Positions 54,326 to 60,190 of a stretch of DNA of 60,190 nt are shown here, piece by piece; positions within the stretch are counted from its first letter, which is position 1, and the number at the start of each line of letters is the position of its first letter. Location: the NCBI RefSeq assembly GCF_000375425.1, contig NZ_AQXG01000016.1, positions 1 to 60,190 of the forward strand. Reading direction: 5' to 3'. The notes under the pieces are model-generated. The model had not been told where the DNA came from. It did not search any database and saw only the letters and a list, made by a program, of their open reading frames with translations. Made by a program: the position numbers and the translations under genes. The DNA comes from Gracilimonas tropica DSM 19535 (lineage in GTDB: Bacteria; Bacteroidota; Rhodothermia; Balneolales; Balneolaceae).

Positions 54326-54434
54326 CGATGTTGACTTCATATCAGCTCTACAATTCAACCTGCGCATCTAACTTCAAACCCCTACCTTCAAAGCGCACTG
54401 ATAACTGTTTACTGCTAACTGATCACTAATATAC

Positions 54435-55139
54435 ATGCCGAAAGAGAAGAACAAACTTCCCAAGCTTCCTAAAAAAACCAAAGCACAGAAAGAACGAGCG
54501 CTGGAAATTCTGAATGAGCTCTACAAATATTATCCCAACCCTCATTGTGAGTTGGATCATCGGAATCCGTTTGAATTGCTGATCGCAACAATTTTGAGTG
54601 CTCAGTGTACGGATGTCCGCGTAAATAAAACCACGCCGGCACTTTTCGAAACCTATCCCACGCCGGAATTGATGAAAGATGCTCCGTTGGAGGAGTTGGA
54701 AGAATTGGTAAAATCAACAGGATTCTATCGTAATAAAGCCAAATCACTGAAAGAAACTTCACGGATTTTAGTAGAGGAATTTGACGGAATTGTCCCTCAA
54801 AACATGAAGGATTTGCTAAAGCTGCGTGGAGCTGCCCGAAAAACAGCGAATGTGGTTTTAGGAAATGCCTTTGGAATCAATGTCGGAGTAGTAGTAGATA
54901 CGCATGTTAAGCGATTTTCGAACCGATTTGGACTCACCAAAGAGAAGAAGAACACGAACAAAATAGAAAAGGACCTAATGGCGTTATTTCCCCGCGAAAG
55001 CTGGACGGATCTTTCACACCTGATGATCCATCATGGTCGCGGCCCGTGTAAAGCCCGAATTTCGGAAGCGCCGGATCATCCACTGTGCAAGAATTACGGC
55101 ATAAATTGTGAATGCCAGAAAATGCGGAAAGATAGTTGA
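54435..55139 (+). CDS. nth: Endonuclease III-like DNA glycosylase
   Basis: A 234-residue HhH-GPD glycosylase. The catalytic pair is visible: K136 in RKTANVVLGNAFG and D155 in VVVDTHVKR. FELLIATILSAQCTD is the family N-terminal landmark. It removes oxidised pyrimidines and nicks the abasic site. Two features are unusual. The hairpin turn before the lysine reads LRGAARK instead of LPGVGRK. The C-terminal cysteines (205, 218, 225, 227) are spaced 12-6-1 instead of the usual 6-2-5 of the Fe-S loop. Still most likely Nth. Confidence 0.85.
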   Translation: MPKEKNKLPKLPKKTKAQKERALEILNELYKYYPNPHCELDHRNPFELLIATILSAQCTDVRVNKTTPALFETYPTPELMKDAPLEELEELVKSTGFYRNKAKSLKETSRILVEEFDGIVPQNMKDLLKLRGAARKTANVVLGNAFGINVGVVVDTHVKRFSNRFGLTKEKKNTNKIEKDLMALFPRESWTDLSHLMIHHGRGPCKARISEAPDHPLCKNYGINCECQKMRKDS

Positions 55140-55142
55140 TCC

Positions 55143-55182
55143 AATCGCGTAGGGGCAATTCATGAATTGCCCCTACGCGATT
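55143..55182. repeat. Perfect 40-bp REP palindrome at the 3' end of the 55160 transposase gene
   Basis: Left half AATCGCGTAGGGGCAATTCA is exactly complementary to the right half. The transposase stop codon (55162-55160) is the TGA at the palindrome centre, so the REP encodes its last six residues. Confidence 0.95.
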
Positions 55183-55741
55183 TATTAAAATATTTATCCT
55201 TTTCCCACAATTGAGGATTCTTTTCAATGTATTCCGTGATTTTATTCAATGATTTTTGATTACGAATGATGTGCTCATAGTAATTTCTTTGCCAACAACT
55301 ACTCCCATTCAATCCAAATCTATTATTTATTTCTTTAGATACATTCATTTTATACCAGCCCACAATTTTAGACAAATACATTTGCCGCCTTTCTTTTCTA
55401 TAAGTCTCATGATCAATAATTCCCAACCGTAGGGGTAATTCATGGATTGCCCCTACGGTTGGGGTGTGTTTTTGGGTAACTTCAATGATTCCGTGAACGT
55501 GATTCGGCATTATCACGAAGGCAGGAATTCGAACATAATCATATTGTATCGGCATTCTCAGCCAATATTTATAAGCTACATTCCCCAGTTCATTTTTCGC
55601 CATCATTCCATTTTCAATGTTACCAAAGATAGCTTCCCGGTCTTTCGTGCAAATTGTCACGAAATAATATCCCGGATTTGAATAATCGTAGGATTGCAGT
55701 CGAATCGATTTTCGGTTATTCTTTGGCTTGTAATCTTTCAT
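55160..55741 (-). CDS. REP-associated tyrosine transposase (RAYT), second family
   Basis: A 193-residue Y1 transposase-fold protein. N-terminal YSNPGYYFVTICTKDREAIF, the HUH motif in AFVIMPNHVHGIIEV (HVH), and the likely catalytic tyrosine region QRNYYEHIIRNQ match the RAYT group. Residues about 95-105 (VGAIHELPLRL) are the in-frame translation of a REP palindrome inserted after the HUH motif, and the last residues are encoded by another. It is not closely related to the protein at 24818. Whether the insertion leaves it active is unknown. Confidence 0.87.
   Translation of the reverse strand: MKDYKPKNNRKSIRLQSYDYSNPGYYFVTICTKDREAIFGNIENGMMAKNELGNVAYKYWLRMPIQYDYVRIPAFVIMPNHVHGIIEVTQKHTPTVGAIHELPLRLGIIDHETYRKERRQMYLSKIVGWYKMNVSKEINNRFGLNGSSCWQRNYYEHIIRNQKSLNKITEYIEKNPQLWEKDKYFNKSRRGNS
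55422..55463. repeat. REP palindrome inside the 55160 transposase gene
   Basis: A 42-bp palindrome with two mismatches (left half CCCAACCGTAGGGGTAATTC...). It keeps the reading frame on the minus strand. Confidence 0.9.
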
Positions 55742-55763
55742 GGTTATTGAATTAAATTCTCTT

Positions 55764-55805
55764 TGTATTTGTAGGGGTAATTCATGAATTACCCCTACAA
55801 ATACA
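55764..55805. repeat. Perfect 42-bp REP palindrome upstream of the 55160 transposase gene
   Basis: Left half TGTATTTGTAGGGGTAATTC... exactly complementary to the right half. It lies 22 bases upstream of the transposase start. Confidence 0.95.
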
Positions 55806-55866
55806 GGTTGCTTTCTCTTAGTAAGAGCTATTTAAAACCAATCCCTTACAAAATATTTTAAAAGAC

Positions 55867-57126
55867 GTGTCTGATATTAAACCTGATTCCATTTTCAATT
55901 CCTACACAGACCCCATCCCGCCCTTACGGTTTGATGTGCAGATCATCCCGATCAAACAGGACGGGAAAACCTATCTTTATTTTCAGGATCAATACGGATA
56001 TGCCACCAGCGATTTTGCCGTTCCACAATCTGCTCGGTCTATGCTTTCCTTGTTTGACGGGCAGCGAAGTGTGGAAGATATCATGGAGTTTTCCGACAAT
56101 GGCGTGACCAAAGAACAGATCCTGGAATATGTTCAATTTCTGGATGAAAATGCCCTGCTGCATTCGGCTCATTTCAAAGAACATGCTGCTAAAATGGAAT
56201 CAGAATATGAACGCTCGGACGTACATTTTTCTATCACAGCAGGACTCGCCTACCCCGATGATCCCGAAGAAATGACCCACTTTTTGAATGAGGCTTTTGA
56301 GAAACTCCCAACATCGGAACCGGTTCAAACCGCAAAAGCACTCTACGCACCTCACATCGATATACGGGTAGGAATGAACAGCTACGTGAAAGCTTTTTCG
56401 GCTATCAAAGAACTAAAACCAAAACGAGTGGTGATGTTGGCCACTTCCCACTACTCCGGCATGTATCCCGATATTTATGAAGAGCGGCCGTTTGTGATCG
56501 CCTCTAAAGATTTCAAAATGGTGAACGGAATTGTGAAAGCGGATTGGGAAGGCATTAAAAAAATCCGTGAACAAATTGAGGGTGAGGAAGAACATTACGG
56601 CGTCACGTTTCAGGATAGGGCGCACCGTATCGAGCACAGTATTGAGCAACACCTCATCTTCATCAATCACCTTTGGGAGCATGAATTTTCGTTGATCCCA
56701 ATTGTCGTTGGCGGCCTAGATGAATTGTTTTACAAAGCCGATGGGTTCCAGGGACAGCAAGTGGAAAACTTTTCAGGATTACTGGCAGAATTATTCGTAG
56801 ATGATGACAATACGTTTTTTCTGATCAGCGGAGATCTCGCCCACATTGGCAAGAAATTCGGAGATAACAAACCGGCCAAAGAACTATTTGATGACATCCG
56901 GAATTTTGATGATGCTTTCCTGGATTTCGGAGCCTCCGGTTCACCCCAAAAATTGCTCAACCTGATGAGCGAAAAATATGACCCTTTCCGCATTTGTGGA
57001 TATCCACCGCTGTATTCTTTCCTAAAAACTCTGCCCGGTTTGAATGGAGAAATTCTTACTTATGATATCTGGGATGAGAGTGAGCGGGAAAGCGGCGTGA
57101 GTTTTGGGTCGATTTTATATCGGTGA
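55867..57126 (+). CDS. Memo-family protein (AmmeMemoRadiSam protein B) with N-terminal PqqD-like domain
   Basis: A 419-residue protein. Residues about 120-419 are a Memo domain: APHIDIRVG (H163), ATSHYSG (H195), IEHSIEQHL (H257), SGDLAH (H326) and FRICGYPPL (C377). These fit the iron/zinc ligands known for MEMO1. The first 105 residues resemble a PqqD/winged-helix module (SARSMLSLFDGQRSVEDIME). AMMECR1 and radical-SAM partner genes are not adjacent. The start is GTG. Catalytic role uncertain: an oxidoreductase or extradiol-dioxygenase-like fold. Confidence 0.85.
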   Translation: MSDIKPDSIFNSYTDPIPPLRFDVQIIPIKQDGKTYLYFQDQYGYATSDFAVPQSARSMLSLFDGQRSVEDIMEFSDNGVTKEQILEYVQFLDENALLHSAHFKEHAAKMESEYERSDVHFSITAGLAYPDDPEEMTHFLNEAFEKLPTSEPVQTAKALYAPHIDIRVGMNSYVKAFSAIKELKPKRVVMLATSHYSGMYPDIYEERPFVIASKDFKMVNGIVKADWEGIKKIREQIEGEEEHYGVTFQDRAHRIEHSIEQHLIFINHLWEHEFSLIPIVVGGLDELFYKADGFQGQQVENFSGLLAELFVDDDNTFFLISGDLAHIGKKFGDNKPAKELFDDIRNFDDAFLDFGASGSPQKLLNLMSEKYDPFRICGYPPLYSFLKTLPGLNGEILTYDIWDESERESGVSFGSILYR

Positions 57127-57386
57127 ATTTTAATCACAGCGTTTTGCTACGAGTTCTCCAATGCACGAAGTAAACGTAATATTCCTTTTCAACATCTTCG
57201 CCCCGGTGATCCGGGCTGGCATTCCGAACCATGCGGAGAGCTTCCCGGACGGCATCCTCAAGCCAAAGCTTGGGAACGAGAGTCAACGAAAATTGTGAGT
57301 ATCAATGATAAAAATATAATTCTCGGCTTCTCGGGAATGATATCAGGCGGCTAATCCAACGGGTCTATCCTCGCTGTTGGATGTTC

Positions 57387-57740
57387 TTACTCTTTGATCT
57401 CCATTCGTTCGGCAAAGTAATCACAAAAATCGCGCATGTCGCCGGCAATGCGTTCGTCATCAATGGAATTTTGGAGAGTATTGGCCATCGTAACCAGGGT
57501 TTGATGGAAGAATATCTTCATTTCGTCAACCGTCATATCGCGGGTCCACAGATCGAGTTTAAGTGTATCTTTGTTGTGAGCATCCCAAAAAGATAGCAGC
57601 ATAGCCCGGCAATCTACGGCATCCACATTCGGCATATCATCTGCGCTGAATTTGATGTTAGTGGCTACATTTTCATCGTCTAATTCTACCGTGATGTTGA
57701 TGTCTTTTTTCTGCATGGAATTGGTTGATTTGAATTTCAT
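57387..57740 (-). CDS. gldC: GldC-family protein (gliding motility-associated)
   Basis: A 117-residue protein with INITVELDDENVATNIKFSA, CRAMLLSFWDAHNKDTLKLD and LWTRDMTVDEMKIFFHQTL, then DDERIAGDMRDFCDYFAERM. This agrees closely in order with GldC of gliding Bacteroidota. GldC accompanies the GldB/type IX-linked motility machinery, but its molecular role is unknown and homologues occur in non-gliders. A start at 57716 (MQKKDINI) is equally plausible. No other gld gene is in the window. Confidence 0.88.
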   Translation of the reverse strand: MKFKSTNSMQKKDINITVELDDENVATNIKFSADDMPNVDAVDCRAMLLSFWDAHNKDTLKLDLWTRDMTVDEMKIFFHQTLVTMANTLQNSIDDERIAGDMRDFCDYFAERMEIKE

Positions 57741-57836
57741 CTAAAACTAAGGGTTTCTGAGTTTATTCACTTATTCATTTAGTAAAAATGATGCAGAAGC
57801 TCATCACATGCTTTTGGTTTGGTCATACACCTAGAT

Positions 57837-57852
57837 TCCCGCCTTCGCGGGA
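57837..57852. repeat. TCCCGCCTTCGCGGGA hairpin
   Basis: A 6-bp stem TCCCGC/GCGGGA with loop CTTC, in the gldC-ABC-F gap. This hairpin word is common as a dispersed REP in many bacteria. Single copy here, no T-run. Confidence 0.6.
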
Positions 57853-57988
57853 CTGACCTATGGGGAGGCAAAGACATACCTTACGCTCAGCCACCTAACC
57901 GTTTCTAAAGCTGTAGGATTTATTTCATTCCCCATGCAATTAATGCATATTTTTAGCGCTTCATCTTTCAATCAGATATTCATCAAAT

Positions 57989-59956
57989 TTGTTAGCACTC
58001 GAAAACATAACGCTGCACCTTGGCGAGCGCACGCTACTGGATGGCGTCAGCACGTTCATCAATCCCGGTGAGCGCATTGGTCTTGTGGGACCGAATGGCG
58101 CCGGTAAATCAACCCTTCTCAAAATTATCATGGGCATTATGGAGCCTGATGGAGGGAGCATTGCATTGGCAGGGGAAGAAACACTTGGGTACCTCCCACA
58201 GGATGGCGTAGATCCGGACTTCACCCTAACGGTTTTAGAGGAAGTGGAAACGGCCTTTTCAGAATTATTTGAGCTTGAAATGAAGGTGAAGGGTATTCAG
58301 GAAAGGCTTTCTCAAGCGGATCATCAAAGTGATGAATACAAAAAACTGATGCAACAATATGGGGAACTTCAAACCAAGCTGGAGTCTTCCGGATTATATG
58401 AACTGCGCTCTGAAGTGGAAAAAGTATTAATGGGACTTGGATTCACCGAGGAAGATTTTCATCGTAAGACCTCGGAATTCAGCGGAGGATGGCTGATGCG
58501 AATTGCCCTGGCTAAATTGCTACTTCGCCGGCCAACCTATCTTCTTTTGGATGAACCGACCAACCACCTCGACATCGAATCGCTGCAGTGGATGGAGAAT
58601 TTTCTGAATAACTATGAAGGGGCGGTAGTCGTAGTTTCTCACGATAGAGCATTTCTTGATACGATTACTAACCGGACGCTGGCTTTACGCCGCGGTAACA
58701 TTTCTGATTATGCCGGGAATTATACCTTTTATGAAAAGAAATGGGCCGAAGAGCGTGAGCTGCTCCTGAATGCCAAGAAAAATCAGGAAAAAGAGATCAA
58801 GCAGACGCAAGAATTCATCGATCGCTTTCGATATAAAGCCTCCAAAGCCAGTCAGGTGCAAAGCCGTATCAAGCAGCTCGAAAAGATGGAAGAAATTGAG
58901 ATCGAAGAAGAATTGGACGATGTCTCCTTTCAGTTTCCCGAGCCCGAGCGCAGTGGACAGGTAGTGATGAAGCTCGAAGATCTCCACAAAAGCTACGACG
59001 ATAATGTAGTGTTTGACGGCATTGATTACGAGATCGAACGGGGTGATAAAATTGCGGTGGTTGGTCCTAATGGAGCCGGTAAATCAACCTTAATACGGGT
59101 TTTGGCTGGGATGGAACCTTTCCAAAGCGGCAAACGCATTGAAGGACACAACGTAACAGTGAACTATTTTGCACAGCATCAGGCAGAGGAACTGAACCCC
59201 ACAAGAGATGCACTCGAAACATTGCAGGATGCCGGTTCCAACCAAAAAGAAAGTCGGCTCCGGACGATCTTAGGCTGTTTTCTTTTCCGGGGAGATGATG
59301 TTTTTAAGAAAGTGAAGGTACTTTCAGGGGGAGAAAAAAGCCGGCTGGCGCTGGCAAAAATGCTTCTGTCTCCCGCCAATCTGCTTATTTTTGATGAGCC
59401 GACAAACCACCTGGATATGAGCAGTAAGAACATTCTGCAACAGGCTATTCAGCAGTACGAAGGTACCTGCCTGATCGTATCGCACGACCGGGATTTCCTG
59501 GATCCCATTGTAAATAAAGTACTGGATGTACAGCCTGGATACATCAAAACGTATTTGGGGAATGTCTCCTATTACCTTGATAAAAAGCGGGAAGAAGCAG
59601 AAGCTAAGGATGCAGAAACTTCACCCCAAAAAGAAGAGCAGGAGAACAATCAGCTTTCCCGAAAGGAACAGCGGCGTATTGAAGCTGAGCAGAGAAATGA
59701 ACGCAATCGCCGAACCAAACCTATCCGTCATAAGATCGAAGCGGTGGAAAAGGAAATCGAAAAAATGGAATCTCGTAAAATGGAGATCGAGGAAGCTATG
59801 GCTCAACCTGATTTCTATGACGATGAGGAAAAAGTGAAAAAATTCTCATTAGAATATGACCAACTCAAGGCCGTCCTTACAGACCGATATTCGAAGTGGG
59901 AAGAATATCAGCAGCGACTGGAAATGATTGAAGAAGAGTTAAGCAGTGAGCAGTGA
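57989..59956 (+). CDS. ABC-F family ATPase
   Basis: A 655-residue soluble protein with two ABC domains and no membrane segment. Walker A GPNGAGKST is at 34-42 and again in the second domain (VVGPNGAGKSTLIR). Signature motifs are SGGW and LSGGEKSRLALAKM, and both Walker B motifs are followed by DEPTNHLD. A charged interdomain linker and a coiled-coil C-terminal domain rich in Lys/Glu resemble Uup/YheS types. ABC-F proteins act on ribosomes. The start is TTG. The last codons and the stop lie in a heptamer tandem repeat. Confidence 0.93.
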   Translation: MLALENITLHLGERTLLDGVSTFINPGERIGLVGPNGAGKSTLLKIIMGIMEPDGGSIALAGEETLGYLPQDGVDPDFTLTVLEEVETAFSELFELEMKVKGIQERLSQADHQSDEYKKLMQQYGELQTKLESSGLYELRSEVEKVLMGLGFTEEDFHRKTSEFSGGWLMRIALAKLLLRRPTYLLLDEPTNHLDIESLQWMENFLNNYEGAVVVVSHDRAFLDTITNRTLALRRGNISDYAGNYTFYEKKWAEERELLLNAKKNQEKEIKQTQEFIDRFRYKASKASQVQSRIKQLEKMEEIEIEEELDDVSFQFPEPERSGQVVMKLEDLHKSYDDNVVFDGIDYEIERGDKIAVVGPNGAGKSTLIRVLAGMEPFQSGKRIEGHNVTVNYFAQHQAEELNPTRDALETLQDAGSNQKESRLRTILGCFLFRGDDVFKKVKVLSGGEKSRLALAKMLLSPANLLIFDEPTNHLDMSSKNILQQAIQQYEGTCLIVSHDRDFLDPIVNKVLDVQPGYIKTYLGNVSYYLDKKREEAEAKDAETSPQKEEQENNQLSRKEQRRIEAEQRNERNRRTKPIRHKIEAVEKEIEKMESRKMEIEEAMAQPDFYDDEEKVKKFSLEYDQLKAVLTDRYSKWEEYQQRLEMIEEELSSEQ

Positions 59957-60037
59957 GCAGTGAGCAGTGAGCAGTGAGCAGTGAGCAGTGAGCAGTGAGC
60001 AGTGAGCAGTGAGCAGTGAGCAGTGAGCAGTGAGCAG
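59942..60037. repeat. Heptamer tandem repeat (AGCAGTG), about 13.7 copies
   Basis: 96 bases of perfectly repeated AGCAGTG. It begins in the last codons of the ABC-F gene (encoding the final Ser-Ser-Glu-Gln and the stop) and ends 4 bases before the next lipoprotein start. A copy-number-variable tract by its perfection and length. Confidence 0.97.
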
Positions 60038-60047
60038 AAAAATGATT

Positions 60048-60190
60048 ATGAGAAATATTACTTACAAACTTTTTATTGGGATTTTTTTAATTCTTGTGGG
60101 CTGTTCTTCATCTGAGTCAATGGTCTCAGAATCGAATTCATTAAAAGAGAAATCTGGCGAAGAAGCTTCTGATCTTTCCAAACGTATTTT
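60048..60190 (+). CDS. Lipoprotein (partial, N-terminal)
   Basis: From ATG 60048 (or in frame from 60042) the frame encodes MRNITYKLFIGIFLILVGCS, a lipoprotein signal with lipobox LVGC, then a Ser/Glu-rich segment to the window edge. The rest is outside the window, so no function can be assigned. The heptamer repeat occupies the place of its promoter and leader. Confidence 0.7.
   Translation, partial: MRNITYKLFIGIFLILVGCSSSESMVSESNSLKEKSGEEASDLSKRI

Larger units (their letters stand above)
55143..55805. mobile_element. RAYT/REP module 2
   Basis: A Y1 transposase gene flanked by two perfect REP palindromes (55143-55182 and 55764-55805), with a third copy inside the gene (55422-55463). A fourth copy lies at 37351-37390. 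The REP family differs completely from that of module 1. Confidence 0.75.

Noticed and set aside
54934-55227. Minus-strand open frame containing GAIHELPLR
   Set aside because: It is antisense to nth and gains that phrase only from the REP palindrome.
59942-60037. CRISPR-like array
   Set aside because: The unit is 7 bases with no spacers; it is a simple tandem repeat.
1-60190. tRNA, rRNA, riboswitches, prophage or restriction-modification islands
   Set aside because: No cloverleaf with a TTCRA arm, no rRNA core sequences, no riboswitch consensus and no phage or modification enzyme genes were recognised on reading both strands; a covariance search would be needed to exclude small RNAs.

Overview
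The window looks like chromosomal DNA of a marine Bacteroidota-type bacterium, most likely Balneolota (Gracilimonas/Balneola-like) or a close relative. This placement is an inference. It rests on the str ribosomal operon, a gldC homologue, many lipoproteins with six-bladed propeller or NTF2 folds, moderate GC, and promoters that fit the Bacteroidota pattern (TTTG, 19 bases, TAnnTTTG; clearest before frr). No rRNA, tRNA, CRISPR array or prophage was recognised.

Layout. 1-3659 (minus): str operon rpsL-rpsG-fusA-tuf, with tuf cut by the window edge. 3851-5920: divergent recG, converging on a double-lipoyl E2 acyltransferase across a bidirectional terminator. 8189-9694: a secreted lipoprotein of four tandem repeats. 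9949-14140: frr and smc. 14561-24744: a TPR lipoprotein, metZ, then a minus-strand run of envelope genes (three propeller lipoproteins, an ExbD-like lipoprotein, an NTF2-like lipoprotein and an M14 peptidase). 24818-27144: a REP-associated transposase and a Ppx/GppA-HD phosphatase. 28225-33086 (minus): hutH-cyclase-small protein-DUF456-membrane protein-M28 peptidase, probably one operon. 33216-38790: POT transporter, glpK, an outer-membrane protein and mnmE. 39719-49664: nitroreductase, M16 peptidase, cysE-cysM, secG, MscS channel, an SRAP-like protein and a CPBP protease. 50160-60190: a DEAD-box-like protein with degenerate motifs, NhaC antiporter, nth, a second REP transposase, a Memo-family protein, gldC, an ABC-F ATPase and the start of a lipoprotein.

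The most unusual layer is intergenic. At least four families of structured palindromic repeats share this 60 kb. (1) A double-hairpin REP flanks one Y1 transposase in inverted orientation, with a distant copy whose stems have changed on both sides. (2) A 40-42 bp palindrome surrounds a second Y1 transposase, lies in frame inside it and supplies its stop codon; another copy sits just before mnmE. (3) A GTGTTACGGTGTTA inverted repeat occurs three times within 6.3 kb with no enzyme nearby. (4) Elements of about 150-180 bp with inverted ends bracket two separate DUF559 (Vsr-like PD-(D/E)XK) genes with almost identical spacing, and one orphan element lies after nhaC. The fourth family is the best candidate for an undescribed system: a nuclease-fold gene and a structured repeat that seem to travel as a unit, analogous to RAYT/REP.

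Two housekeeping-like proteins have lost the residues that define their family chemistry: the DEAD-box-like protein at 50160 and the SRAP-like protein at 47856. They may be non-catalytic paralogues.
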